DNA of 64,000 bases. It comes from Hepsetus odoe (lineage: Eukaryota; Chordata; Actinopteri; Characiformes; Hepsetidae). The position numbers and the translations under genes are program-made. Location: contig CM029367.1 in the NCBI GenBank assembly GCA_017165825.1, positions 23,980,529-24,044,528 on the forward strand, read 5' to 3'. The notes below the pieces were generated by a model. That model worked only from the letters and a program-made list of their open reading frames with translations, did not search any database and was not told where the DNA came from. Shown here piece by piece: positions 38,401-53,200 of the stretch (its first letter is position 1; each line of letters begins with the position of its first letter).

Positions 38401-41400
38401 CTTCTCAACTCAATCTGCATAATTGTTTAGGAGCGGGCTTGTTTATAGGCCAGCAGGTTGCAAATGAGTGTCTGTGTGCCTCAGAGTGTGTGTGTGAGTG
38501 TTGTGTTGTGCATGTGGGTTTGCATGTGTGAAAAACTACCAGCGCTGCCTATTAAAAATCAGTTGCACAGTGGCAGTAAAAACCTGAGCCTCATTAAACT
38601 TTCACCTCCCAACAGATTTTCATAACAATCAGCAATTAACAACACAACCCTCCATTAGAAACTCAAATTAAGACACCGCACTTCTTATTCCTGCCCTGCT
38701 TTGGAGCAGGTCATGCGATGTAACTTTTTAAAAAATGCAAAAACACGATTAGATCATAACTCATGAAAGGCATCATAATGAAAGTGAGTGTGGCCTTTCG
38801 CTCACTGGCCTTTTTAGCTTTCTGATTGATGGAACTGTGTTGATGTGTATCTAATGTTGAGCCGCAGAGCCTTGGCATTTCACTCTGCTCACTGCAGCTC
38901 ATCTTCTCAGTGCCATCTGAATGTGTGAGGTCCCATGTGGCAGCAGGCCTGTCACTGGAGCATGTTTATTGTCTGCAGGGTTCAGCGTTCACCTCACACA
39001 GAGAAGTGGGAATAACCCAAAAGAGGAAGAGAAAGCAGCAGGGCTGCTGGAAGACTCAAAGTAAATTAAACTAGAAAATCATGGCTAGGCCAGCAAACCA
39101 TCCAGGAACCAGTGTGGATCCAAGGCACATTGGTCTTCAGACAATTGGACACAAGTGGCAGAGCTATCTATCTATTCTCTGAGCCAGTAACCTAACCAGG
39201 ATCACAGGGGGTCCTGAAGCCTATCCCAGCTTTTATTAGGCAAAAGGTGAAGAAAAACTCTGGACAGGTGGCCAGTCTATCACAGGGCAGAGAGACAAGC
39301 ACATTCATTCACCCAGACACACCATGGAGCGAGGGATGTTAGTCCTGGGGAAAATGTCCTTCCACACTCAGGTGTGGTCAGGAATTTGGCCAAAGGGAAA
39401 GCATGTCCTTGTGATCACATTAGGGTCGAAACATACCCAATTTTAACTGGTCTATCACTGCATAAAATCCATATCTAGCCTTCTCATACACTCGTACACA
39501 TTAAAACAAAATGTGTTTAATATTTAATATATGTAAAGCATATAATTGATGCTTTTAAGGGACAAATGTTAAAAAAGGTCCCTGCGATGGGCTGGTGACC
39601 TGTCCAGGGTGCGTCCCCCTTCCTCGCCCTGTGTGCGCTGGGTTGGACACCAGCACTCCCCCGCGACCCCGTTTGGGACAAGCGGCAGAAAATGGATGGA
39701 TGGATGGATGTTAAAAAAGGCTGATTCCTAGCACTCTCCCAAGTATCTTATTGGTCGCTTAAAAAAAAAAAACAAACTTCCAAGCACCTATTTAATAACA
39801 AGAGCCTTTGGAATGAGATGTTGTTGGGATATGAAAAAGTGCAAAGTGCCCAAAGAAACAAGCTTGAAGAACTATTCCTCAACAGTTTCTAATATGCATA
39901 AAATATGTAGAAAAAAAAGTCTGGTAAATTATGGAAGCAAAATATGAAGAAATGAAAAGAAATTTGCACAGGACTGTATTTGGTTCCTGAACATAACAGA
40001 TCCTTTGTGGTCCCACCTTAAAAAAATCCCCTCTGGGCAAGTTCTGAAACACGAGACTCAAGTGACCTTTCTCTGAATGCTACTGTGATGTCCTTGGTCA
40101 AAACACAGAACTCCCAGCTACTTGAGATTGTAGTAACACGGTTCAGTGAGTCGGGTCATCCTTTTCCTTGACCCCAGCAGTGTTGGTGGTCCTGTAAAGG
40201 TGCATTAAGTGTTCAGTGGCCTAACTGTGAATATTTTCCCCTCTTGTGACCTTGAATTGCCTTGCTGGTAAAATGTTTTATGTATGCTCTTGTGTACATT
40301 ACTGCTCTCATTTAAAAATGCCAGCTTTCCCTTTTGAATTCAGGTAAGAGATAGCTGATTTCAGATAAGTTACAACAAACTGAACTGAGTCAATGCAAAG
40401 TAATTCGATTGTTAAGTACATTAGTTACAGTAATGTGGTTATGTTTAAGTAATGGAATGAATGAAAATCTATGTAGCTAGTTATGCTGTAAATCTAAGGC
40501 CAGCTGACAACAAACACCCTAACTCACTCTTCCAGCCAACAACAATGAGGACAGCCACTTAACATAAGTACAAAATAATATTCACACACAAGGGAAGGTA
40601 GGTGAGGTACAGTGACATATAGAGAGTAAATAAAAGTGGAGGGAAACAAAGGCCTGGTGTGCAAAACTATTGCACTGAAAGCCAATGACGCAAATGAGAA
40701 TTTAAGTTAATAAGGTTGCACTGGCCAAATAACTCTAGGGCCCTAATAACTGGGCCCTAGAACAGATATTTTTCCTTTCCCCATATGATAATTACTTTCA
40801 GTGAATAAAGAAATAAAGAAACTCATCTCATTAGAATCTAACATTGACCTGCATGTTTACATTTAGGGCATTTAGCAGATGCTCTTATCCAGAGCGACTT
40901 CCACGTCCTAATTACAGGGACAGTCCCCCTGGAGCAATTCAGGGTTAAGGGTCTTGCTCAGGGACCCAGTGGTGGTAGTGCCAGAGGAAGGATTCGAAGC
41001 TGGAACCTCTTGAGCCATTGGTCCATAGGCAAGTACCCTACCACTAGACCACCGCCACCCATCACCCGTGTTTTTACAGTGTTTAGATTGTGCAGATTTT
41101 ACGCTGAATATATTCTTTGATACTTGTTGGAAAAAAATAAAATTCAATGGGAAAAAAGCAACTTGATATTTTTAAGCACTGGTGGAAATGAGCTGAGTGT
41201 GTTACCTGCTGCCTGCATCCTGTTCAAGTGGATACTGGAATCAGAACGAATCTGCTCCAGGCTGCGCAGGCCTTTGCGGTACCACTTCTCTGCTGTTTTT
41301 GGCCCAACTCCAAACACACTGGTGAACAGCTGTTACAGACACAAACACATCAAAAAGTAGTAAAACTAGAGATTTATATAAGTAAAGTTTTAGTGTATTG

Positions 41401-42754
41401 GAAATTCCATTTTGAAGGCTACATATACAGTCCCCTTCATGTTTTGGAACATCAAGACCAATTCATTTGCTTTTGCTATGCACTGAAGATATTTGGGTTT
41501 GAGATCAAAATATGAATAAGAGATTCTTTCAGATGAAAGTTTAGATTTCATCTGTTTTTTGTTAAAAAGGCAGAAAGTAAAGTATGAAGAAGGAAGACCA
41601 GAAAGCTGTCTATGGGGGAAAATGCCATTTTGACGCTGAGAAAAATATATACTAGCAGCAATCCATAAACATTGGGCATAGCCAAAACACTAGCGTACTG
41701 AACAACTGACATGGAACTGGACGGTCAAAGAAATCAACAAAATAAAAGTCAGTGACATCATGAACAGGTATCACAATCCACTGTTCGTACCACTAGATAT
41801 GAATTTCATGGAATGTTGAGACAAAGATTAATCTCTACCTAAGTTATGGATAGGCCAATGTGTGGAAGAAAGGATATGCTAATGATCCAAACCATTTAAA
41901 ATCATATGTGAAGCACAGTGAACGTAGTGTCATGGCTTGAGCTTGTGTGGCTGCTTCAGGAACATGCTCACTAATAAGTCTTAATTGATTATAACATGCT
42001 CACTAACTAGTCTTAATTGATTATATAACACACAATTAATTATGTAGTCTAAAAAAACAATTCATAGAAAAATGTTTTCTTGGTAATCCAAAGAGCCTTA
42101 TCATCCAGTAAGACAATAAACCGAGACACACAGCCCTTCATCAGAGGGTAAAAAGTGAAAAGTTTTGGATTGGCCAACCTCATCTGATCTTAACCAAAGT
42201 GAACATGCATTTCATCTCATTACAAATGGTGCTATGTTCTAAGTAACTTAAGATGTCTAGACGTAAATAAAAGCTGGAAATCTGATCTCTCATCATATTT
42301 ACCTTTGAATTGGCCTTGGTGTTCCAGTATCTTTGGAGGGGACTGCAGCTTCATTTATTTTTGAATTAAGATTTACCTCACATGATACTCAGCACAGAAA
42401 GAAACACATGGATCTATTTAATTGGGGTGGGTAGAATTACTGAATCAAGGCACAATTTAAAGTGCATGTAAATGTTTTTCCTTTTCTAACAGCAGGAAAA
42501 CTGTGAGGATCTACACATTCTTCATTTTTTTGGAAGCAACAAGAGGTCAAAAAGTGCAAACTCAGAGTATTATGTTTGAAGGGCAGTAATTCTGTGATCT
42601 TTTTTTTTTCCTCCTGCTCTCAGTATATCTGATTTTGCATTTCTCTACAAAGAAAACCACAACTAACCTTCAATGTTTGATATTTCTTATCTGCTAATTT
42701 CTCTTCAACTCTGGAGGAAGCTCCACACTCCAAGATCTCCTGTAGTAGAAACAT

Positions 42755-42825
<71 letters not shown>

Positions 42826-44406
42826 AAATCTAGTTCATTTTATGTTTAATAACTATACATTGGATTGCTGGTATACAGTGTATGGTACACATATCTTGTA
42901 TTTATACACTTATTGGTCATTTAATCATATACACGTACCATATAGGTGCAAGGATGGGAGATGTTTCTTCCAAAGATCCATCTAAATATTACATTAGTCG
43001 CTCATCTTAACTAGAGTAACAGAGGATGCTGGAGCATGTCCCAGAGCAGAGATATACCCTGGACAGGTTGCCAGTCCTTCGCAGGGCAGATACTCAGACA
43101 CTTGAGTTGTGAGCCCTCAGTCTAATGGACAGAACTGAGGCATGTAATAAATCCAGCATTTAAAGGAAAAAATGTCAGATTGAAAGGAACTATTATGTCA
43201 TTGTAAATACACCACAGCATCACAATGAAATGCTTTCTCTACATTTACCCCAGTGTATAAATGTTTTCTCTGTGTAAAAGTGAAAAGTGAAAAGTGAAAG
43301 TGACAACCCTTGTCATTGCGAGGTCACGGCACAGCACACATGAACCACAACGAAATTAGACCTCTGCATTTAACCCATACACACACGTGCAGCAGTGGGC
43401 AGCTATTGAAAGCGCCCGGGGAGCAGTGATGGGGACGGTACCTTGCTCAAGGGTACCTCAGGGCAACCCACTGGGGTGGGAATCGAACCCACAATCTTCC
43501 GATGCAGAGCCAACTCCCTAACCACTAGGCCACCGCTGCCCCGCTGCCGCTGCCCCGGCCGCTGCCCCGGTACAAAATAGTGTAGCATTGGGTAGCCCTA
43601 CATCAAGCACCCTTGGAGCAGTGCCAGGAGATGGTACCTTTCTCAAAGGTATCACACAGCAACCTACTGGGCTATGACTTGAACCCAAGACCTTGAGATC
43701 ACTGGACTCTACCTCAGATACTCAGACTCAAATTTGACATTAAAGACCCTCCCAGAGACCTGACATGAGACTCCACTCATCCTCATATACTTCACACTCA
43801 CACCCCAGAGTCTTGAGACCTGACAGAGATTTACACTCCAGACCTCCAGTCCTGGGATGAATTTGCACCTCAGAGAGACTAAAAATTCAGCTGGGAGTTT
43901 TACTCCAGAGACTCAAGAGTTTAAACTTGGACTTGCACCAAAGAGACTTGGCTTGACTCATGATGCTTATATCCCAGACATGAATCACCACGGAGACCTG
44001 TAACTTAAGGGTTTGCACCCTTATCACAGAACGGAGCTCAGACTCACTTGGTAGTGGTGTAGTGTGATTTGTGGGACAAATGTATCAGACACAGCAGTCT
44101 AACCTTTAGCATCTAAATATCGCATGCATCAAAGCCATGCATGAAAGTTATTAAGCAGAATCAATATCTACTTCATTCTACTCTAAGATAACATGTAAAA
44201 AGATCTAAATATAAAATTATATGTTTATATTAGCTTTATTAGATTCATGCACAAACAGAGGAGATTGTATCTGTGCATTTATGAGTCTGTGGATTGTTCT
44301 TTGTTAGAATTCAGCTCTCCTTGACTTTATGCAACACTTTTTAGCTCAAGCACTGCATTCAGATTACTACTGATGCCTGCAGGCCTCCCAAGTCGGTGGA
44401 CCACAT

Positions 44407-44467
<61 letters not shown>

Positions 44468-46612
44468 GACAACCACAAGCTCACGCTCAAGCATATGCAA
44501 ACACATACAAATTCACACTTTCCCTCCCTCACACCTCTCACACTCAGATGCTCCTTGTGATTCTCACTGTTGTGTCTTTCCACTTGATGTCTCTGAGGGT
44601 TTATATCATTTTGATTTTTCCTGTTTAATGTCACCTTTGAGGTAATTTCTCTGTATTATTTTATGATGGAATGATAAACAGTATAAGTAGATACTATTAT
44701 CACCTGTAAATAATAACAAATACAGCTTGGGGTTAATAACTGCAGCTTTTAAATAGTCAAGACAGGGTCCTTTCTGGGTGGAGTTTGCATGTTCTACCTG
44801 AGTTTCCATTGGATGTTCCGGTGGAAAGACCTGTACGCCAAGTGAACTGGAGATGCTAAATTGCCCCGTTGGTGCAGGTGTTTGTGTTTTGAGTGTTTCT
44901 GTGCTGATGTGTTACATGGGTAAGAACCACCCAAAACCCTAATCAGGATAAGTAGTTAAAGATATAACATGACAGAATGAATATATATTACATGATAGAA
45001 TGAATATATTGTAAGTAGATTTTATTTTATGCTTAATATTTACGCTTATTTTATGCTTAAATGGTTGAAATAGCATGCAAAATGTGAGTAAGCCACACAT
45101 GTAAACCCCACATACATTATTTCTGACCTTGCTCATGGGGTGACCTTGGTTGTAGCACTAATGGAAAAAATAATAAGTAACAACAAGTAAAATATGCTTA
45201 AGCACCACCTATCCATCCATCATCTGAGCTACACACTGAGAGGACCAAGCTGTTTCTTGCTTACCCATAACCTTCTTGCTTAAGGCAACAGCAACAAGCA
45301 ATGGGCCACCATGTTACCCATGACAAAATTACAAATTTAAACAATAAACTAATTTCTTTCAGATGAATTTATGATCCAGTATGATAAAATGTACTTTTTT
45401 GCACATGGCTCACTGATGGGTATTGTGTTAAGTTGCTATTTCATGATGTTGTTTCAGCATAATAAGACACAATGGTTTGTTTGGAGCTTTTTAAACAGTG
45501 TAAACACAAGTTACATTTCTGTAATCCAGCCATATCAGTGCATTTACATTGCCAGTTGTAAATCCACAGCTTCTACACAACCATGATGAATGCAATATGG
45601 GAAGACTTCATCTCAAAAGGAAATGTCCAAATTCAGTAGAGAGCAAGAAAAACAATGGCAGCTTAAATCTAAGCAGGGTGGAAAGCAGAGGGAGGAACAT
45701 TAAAGTCAGATACATGAAGGTCATTGGGAAAGACTATCAGTCCCAGCATCTCCAGACTGATGAGTAATACTGCACCTCTATAACGGCCTTGCTCTCTTCT
45801 CCCAGACAGGGCAGCCCTGCAGCATCCTGCAGGCAACTCAGGGCAGTGGTCAAACTCTTCAGCACGGATGCTGCCCTGCGGAAGCCCAAACATGGACCCT
45901 TGCTGTCACTAAACTCATAGCTCTCTGCCAACACCTCCAGTGCATCCTGCAGCAAAAACATGAAAGTGAAAATGACTATCTGTCATTGTGAAAACAAAAC
46001 AGCAAACAGTGAAATACAACAAAATGCATTCTTTGTGTTTTACCCATACACATACGTACAGCAGGGGCAACAATATCCAGCACCTGGGGAGCAGTGATGG
46101 GGACGGTACCTTGCTCAAGGGTGCCTCAGGGAAACCTACTAGTCCGGTATTCAAACCAACGACCTTCAGATCCTGGGGCCTAGTCTTTAATCACTAGACC
46201 ACTGCTGCCCCAGAAGAGGCAAATGAGAAGTTCACACAGGAAAGAAACCGATGGAAGAAAGTGCAATGTGCAGGATAAAAAAGTTTTTTTTTTGTTTTTT
46301 TTTTGGTAATTACTGAAGTTCAGCCAATGGTGATAAAATGTTAAGATCCGTAAACACATACAGAAGGTAGTACATGTGTAAAAAAGAGCGCATTGTCATA
46401 CAGATCAATATTAAACAATGAACGCAGCAGCAATGTATAACAATATGATAATATACCACTTTTGAAAACATCAGCTGATGGAGAGAAAGAAAGAAGAGGA
46501 TGGAGAAGTGTGAGAAGGTACATGACAATACTCCAGCTGCTCTGACCTGTAGCAGACAGACAAGGATCAAAGAGTAGTCCTGAATACTCCTCCATTCTCT
46601 GTTTTCTCTCCT

Positions 46613-46685
<73 letters not shown>

Positions 46686-46825
46686 TTTTCTCTTTCTTTT
46701 TTCTCTCCCTCTCTCTCTGCTATGCCAGGGTATCTTCTGGATGACCGCACACTGACATGCGGCTTTGTGAGTGCCGAAGAGGGACCTGTCATTTTCTACT
46801 TGTTCACAACATCCTCCCCAAGGGA

Positions 46826-46885
<60 letters not shown>

Positions 46886-47186
46886 GAGAATCTCCATCTG
46901 AGCCTCATAGTTGCTCATTCTGTAGTTTTATGAGAACATTGACAGAAAAGAAAAAGTGTGTGTGTGATCAGAGTATAAATAAATTTGGTTTTAACAACTA
47001 GACAAAAGGTAACCTGGGATCTGTACTGCAACCTCTTAGGCTGTTATGTATATTTCTTATGCTGTTCCCTTTAGCCAATAATCTGTTTAATCACAAGTAA
47101 TGAAATTGTATATTCCTAACATTTTAGCTTGAGTGTGCCAATGCTTTATGATAATTCTATTTCTAAGAAGCATGATTCACAATCCA

Positions 47187-47227
<41 letters not shown>

Positions 47228-50200
47228 GTAGGAGCAGGGGTCACTGTTAGCCGATGCAAAAAACATCTCTGCAGTTAAGCAGAAACAGTACATTAAATTG
47301 GGACATGGAATTTTTGTATACTAAAGGAATGATGTTTTACATATATATGGGTTATATAGGTGGTGTTTTGAGGAAACTAACTCTTTGGGCAAATGATACA
47401 ATTGCACAAAGTCACATTACATTTGCTTCAAAAAAAGTCTTCAAACTTCTACATATAACTATATTTTCCATATCTCTATATTTGGCTATGGATGTAAACC
47501 ATGAACTTTGTCTGGGCAACAATAGAAATGATGATTAGGATGGTGATGATGTGACCAGCTACAGAAAGTTATTTATCAGCCCATTAACAACTTCTTAATG
47601 ACTTGAAGTGGAAAGCCCTAAAATGTGCAGACCAGGGAGCCTCTAGGACTCTGTGTGGAAACATTTACATTTACGGCATTTAGTAGACGCGCGACTTCCG
47701 TGTCCTAATTACAGGGACAGTCACCCTGGAGCAACTCAGGGTTAAGAGTCTTGCTCAGGGACCCAGTGGTGGTAGTGCCAGAGGTGGGATTCAAACATGG
47801 GACCTCTTGGGCCATAGGTCCGTAGGCAAGTATCCTACCACTAGACCACAGCTACGCTAAAAGTGAAAGTGACTTGTCCTTGTGAAACACAGCACAGCAC
47901 AACACATCGAAATTCAACCTCTGCGTTTCACCCATACAGCAGGGGGCAGCTATTGAAAGCACCCAGGGAGCAGTGTTGGGGACGGTACCTTGCTCAAGGG
48001 TACCTCAGGGCAACCTACTGGTGAGGGAATTAAACCCACAATCTTCCAATCCAGGGCAACTCCCTAACCACTAGGCCACCGCTGCCCAACAATGTTGTTG
48101 TCTAAGTACGTGTGCAGTTCCCCTGGAGGGTGGAGAGGATGTGTATTTTTCAGCCTGTTGAGTAGATTGTATGGGTCATGGTGGTCTAGTGGTAGGGTAC
48201 TTGCCTATGGACCTATGGCTCAAGAGGTCCCAGGTTTGAATCCCACCTCAAGCACTACCACCACTGGGTCCCTGAGCAAGACCCTTAACCCTGAGGTGCT
48301 CCAGGGGGACTGTCCCTGTTTTCAGGAATTGGAAGTCGCGCTGGATAAGAGCATCTGCTAAATGCCGTAAATGTAGATTCTGTTTTCATTTAAACCATTT
48401 ACACAATACACAGTGAAACAACACAACATTTCTTCAGGACAATGGTGCGACACAGAAGACGACATAAAACAACAATAAATTTGACAACAGCAGACGGCAT
48501 TGCACATAGTGTACAAGACTCAGTACAATACAACTAAATAACAGAGTGCATACAATTGACACAGAGCAGAGAACGCAGTTAATCCAAGTTTTATGAGTGG
48601 TTATTAAGCTACAGTTCATTAAAAAGCACATGTTGCATAAGATTTAGTATCAGCAATAAGTAATAACTGTGCAAAAAAAAAAAAACTACAGACAATAAAA
48701 TATGAAACGTTGGTGTGTAAATTTGGTTAATGACTTCAAGCTGTAAATCTGAATGTAAACAGTCAGTAATTGTAAAGAAACTGAATTAGATAGATTGATT
48801 CATAGATACATTCATGTACATATATGTACATATATATTAAAATATATAACATAATACTATATAACAAAGAAATTAAACACTTTTTTACACACACAGTGCA
48901 ATGGCTTTATAAAGTGAGCAAACAAGATGTTGAACTAGTAGCATTAAAAGTGAAGTTAATTAATTATTAAACCCCTGATTATCATAAGACTCTCCTTAAG
49001 AACAGATTTATAGATGGTTTATAATTTGTTTATTAATAGCTAGCAGCTGTTTTTAAACTTGACCAATGTTTGTCCCGTTTTTGTGGATGGTAAGTGCCAC
49101 CATTCCCCTCCTCTAGCTGCTAACCATCTTTGATAACTGATATCTTAGATATCACAGTTGCCCCAATAACTGCTTATTAAAGCTTTAAGATGTTTAGTCC
49201 CTAACTATTAACCATCAACAAGCTAATTATCACATATTTATAAACCATTCATAAGGGTTATTCATAAGGGTAATCGTACTCTAAAGTTCTACCCCATTTT
49301 TAGATTCCAGACCATTCTTCTTGTCTTTATACTTCAATGCATCTCATGTTCATGATCATCATTCCTGTCTCTAAGTTACCCAGACAAGTCCATCCTAACT
49401 CTGATGTACCTATCAAATTCCATAATCTACCTCGGTTCAGGCAAGAGAGTGCCTGCTCATTAGCTGGCGTATTGAATCAGGGGTCTCAAGAAAAGGAAAA
49501 GCTATAATGTGCAGGGACTGAGAATCACTGACTGTTATGTTGACAAATTGATAGAGCCACAGTGATATTAGAAAAGTACAACCACATGTGGACATAAATC
49601 TTTGACAACTTCACATTTTCAAATAATCCTTCATGCTGCAGGCAATTTCAGCACAAAGCATCTCAAGGGCACATGCTCATACCTTTAAGCACGTTTAACC
49701 CCTCTCAGCCTTCACGCTGGAAATGAAAGTGATAAAGTAAAGATGTAAAATGAATGATGGAGAGGCTGGTTGGTAGCATTTACTCAGTTCTCAAACTTAA
49801 CTGAAATGGTAGTCAAATCAGATTTGCAGCAAAACAGCAACATGTTTGGGATTATTTGGAAGACCACAGGCTGGAAAAACTGTAACAGCAAACGAAAGAA
49901 AAGTAATGGTGGGACAGGGCTGGCAAGAAAGCGCAGGGATTGTCTCCTAATACTCAAAGCTGCTCCAGCATTCTCATTTTAAACTCCGATTTCAAGTGAA
50001 GATTTTCATATAATGTTATAGGATAGATCAAGGATGACAGACTCCAGTCCTAGAGGGCCAAACACATTTAGAGCTGCCAAAAGATGTTAAGGCCATTCTG
50101 ATGCTTTATGTCAGACGGCGCGCTGTCTGCGTGCTGTGGAGTGGGTGGAAGGGCCGATTTTTGCGAGATTGAGCTGATTTGGGTGCATGCGGTTGATTAA

Positions 50201-53200
50201 TAATGACTGATGGCATTGCTCACACGTTAAGCATAAAATGCAAACCCAGGCACCGCAAACATGACAGTTCTGGAAGGCAGAGTTTAGTATATCTTTGTTT
50301 GAGGTGACAACTGGGCAGCTGTTCTATAGCAATTTCAAACTAGATGGATGCTTTCAAGAGACTGCAATGCCTGCTTAGTCTAGCTCAAAATAAGCAAACA
50401 TTGAGCGCATGTGTAAACTGTTTGCATAATAATATGCAGATGTAATCTTGAAATAAGTAGGCAGCGCATGAAATATGCAAGAATGGATAAGCTGTTACAC
50501 TGATGTGCATATTGTGTGACTGAGGAAGGCAGAAAGTCAGAGTTTGTGCTTAAAGCTGTGGAGACGGGTAAAGAAATGTATTTCCCATTAGAAATCCATA
50601 TTCATCCTTAAAACCGAATTGTGGGCTAAAATATGCGCCCCTGTTTTATTGGGCAGAAATAGAAAAAGGCAGAGTGTGTTTGGTATAGAGCGTATGTGTA
50701 AGTTCTGCACTCTGCTTGCTGTTTCTATTGTGTTAGCTTTCATTCATTTTTAGCTGCAATAGTTTTGGCTGTCGTGGAGTTAATAGGAATATCAATTTCA
50801 TTTTTTCTGCAAAACTATCATTTCACTTTATATGTTTTTCAATATTATTCAATATACAATATTATTTTTTTTACTATATTTGCATGAGAAACAAACCAAT
50901 TTACCTCTAAAGCTTTCTTGCACTTACACTGCATACAAACACTAAGAATCAGGTGAAGTCTATTTAGGTTTAGGTCTATAAGGTCTATTTGGTTTAGATT
51001 GGCCACTTTATAGAGTTCCTCCCATTCTTCTAGGCACAATCATTTAAACAACCTTGTTGGTTGGGGAGCATTGGTATCTGACTATCATGATGTCTCCCAG
51101 ACCTTATCCCTACAGGCTGCTGCATCCTACAGAAGGATATATGCTTTTTCTAATGATGTCTGGAGGATTTCGCTAGGCCCAGCTGGACATCGGTCAAATT
51201 GAAGCAGCAACTTTAACAGGAATAGCACGCACCAGAACCTCGGCCATTACTAAGCATCTGAATTATTATGTAAGTGGGATATTTTAGGTTTATATAAACA
51301 AAACTTTCTATATGCACTGTATATAGAAGGACCAGAAAAATGTTCCTTTATATAGAGAGAGAGAGACAAATAGGGGTGGGGGACTTCAGGGAAGATGCTA
51401 CAGTAAAACGTTGCCAAACCTCACTATAATTATAGGAAAAGATTCAGTATATAAGCCGTCATTTCCTGATTTAACTATGACTGCTGATCTAAACCAAACA
51501 ACACAAGGATTACAACTGCATCCAGAATTGAGGTCTGAAAATGAACCAAACTGTTTTTGAGAGAATTTTATAAAAAGACATTACTGCCTCCTTTCCTGTC
51601 TGTGAAGACTTTCTGCGTAGGCAGCATTTGTTGTTTCTGACACAGCCTATTAGCTCATTAATTTACTGGCAAACCCATTTCCTGCAGTCACATTTGTACT
51701 TGTGTACTCAGTGAGTTTAAAATTCTTATTTGTATGCAATAATTAAATTAGGTCTAATTTTAACAATCCATGCTATGCTAAATACTTTCCAATGTAGCAC
51801 AATATTTGTATTATAAGGTCAAAGAATAACGCTTAATACAAATGTTTATACATATACATGTTTTCTTTATGAAGCATTTTTTCCCCCACTGTTATTTTTA
51901 CACACATGGACTATATACACTCACACATGCTCACAGGCTCCCCTCATATCAGTTTTAATGAGTGTGTAAGGCTGGTAATGGTGAGGTTGAGAGGTTGAAG
52001 GCCTGCTGTGCTGAAGATTGCAGCTCTGCAGCTTCCCGGCGAGTGTGTGTCAGGAGCAGAGACGAGCCTAGCCTACATCATTCAGTCAGCCATTTCATTT
52101 AGAAGCACATTTCTGTCTAGTAGTGTTGTCACGACACTAGACTTTTCAACTTCAGGACAATTCTTTTCAAATGACTGATATTTAATATAGTTTACTTTGC
52201 CAGTGAACGGCCCTGAAAAAGTAAGTAAGTAAATAATAGCAAGGTAAATTAACGAATGAACGAGCAAACATCAAACAAACAAATGAATAAATAAATGAAA
52301 GGCCACAATAAACGAAATGGCTTTTGGCTCAAGAGGACCTGACCAACAGAGCAAAAGTGGAGCACACACAACTGCACCCCAGCATAAAGGGGGATTGAAC
52401 TAAAACTTTTGCAATATATAAACAGTCTAAATAATTCCATTTCAAAATTACACAATAACAATTTCGCCGTAGTGCTCTTTGTAATTTATCATCTCAATCA
52501 AATCTATTACTTTAGAGTTCAGCAGTAGAGATCTCTCTGATAAAATGGTCTGCAATATTTAAAAATCTGGAAAGCATTCATATGTTAATACTGAGAAGCC
52601 TACAAATTTGGCTGTACCTTTGCTGAACTGGGAAAAGAAAATGAGATCTAAAATTAATCTTGCTTTTCAGCTGAGATGAAATGGATGCTCGTAATACTGC
52701 CAGTTGTTTTGGACTGCAACAGTCCTGTTTTGAGAATATAGGAATTTTGCAAATTTCACAATTATGTGAACTCTTTGCTAAAAAAAGATCCTATTGTTTA
52801 TGAGCAGGTTGAAAATATGAGAGTATTTCTGTAAAACTGGAATGGTCTTGCGTATGCTGGGTTTAGGATATTTGTCATTATCCTGATAAATAAGAGTATA
52901 TAGTGGATATTTGTCATCATATGAAGAACTGCCTGTTAAAAAAGGTAATTATCATCCATCCATCATCTGCCGCTTGTCCCAAACGGGGTCGCGGGGGAGT
53001 GCCGGCGTCCAACCCAGCGCGAGGACGGGGGACGCACCCTGGACAGGTCGCCAGCCCATCGCAGGGAGGAGCGGGACGGGGACAGCACCTTGCTCAAGGG
53101 TACCTCAGGGCAACCTATTGGGAAGGGGTTCGAACCCCCCATCCGCCGATCACGTGGCCAACGCCCTAACCACTAGGCCACCACTGCCCGGTAACTATCA

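Larger units (their letters stand above)
35889..41205 (-). other. DNTT intron 6 (5.3 kb)
   Basis: Contains neighbouring SINE B and SINE A copies (36152-36625), a DNA-transposon-like patch near 37140, a family C remnant (39165-39420), a 5'-truncated LINE-type tail with target duplication (39569-39722) and a SINE B copy (40856-41063) 140 nt upstream of exon 6 in genome coordinates. Stretches 37330-39150 and 39730-40850 show nothing I can name. Confidence 0.7.
42740..45775 (-). other. DNTT intron 4 (3.0 kb)
   Basis: Between exons 4 and 5. Contains the (GAAA)n tract at the acceptor of exon 5, a family C remnant, a nested SINE A pair, a CT/GA-rich repetitive block (43720-44060), a (CA)n run (44413-44465) and a family C fragment (44768-44950). 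Nothing is recognised in 44950-45700. Confidence 0.7.
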
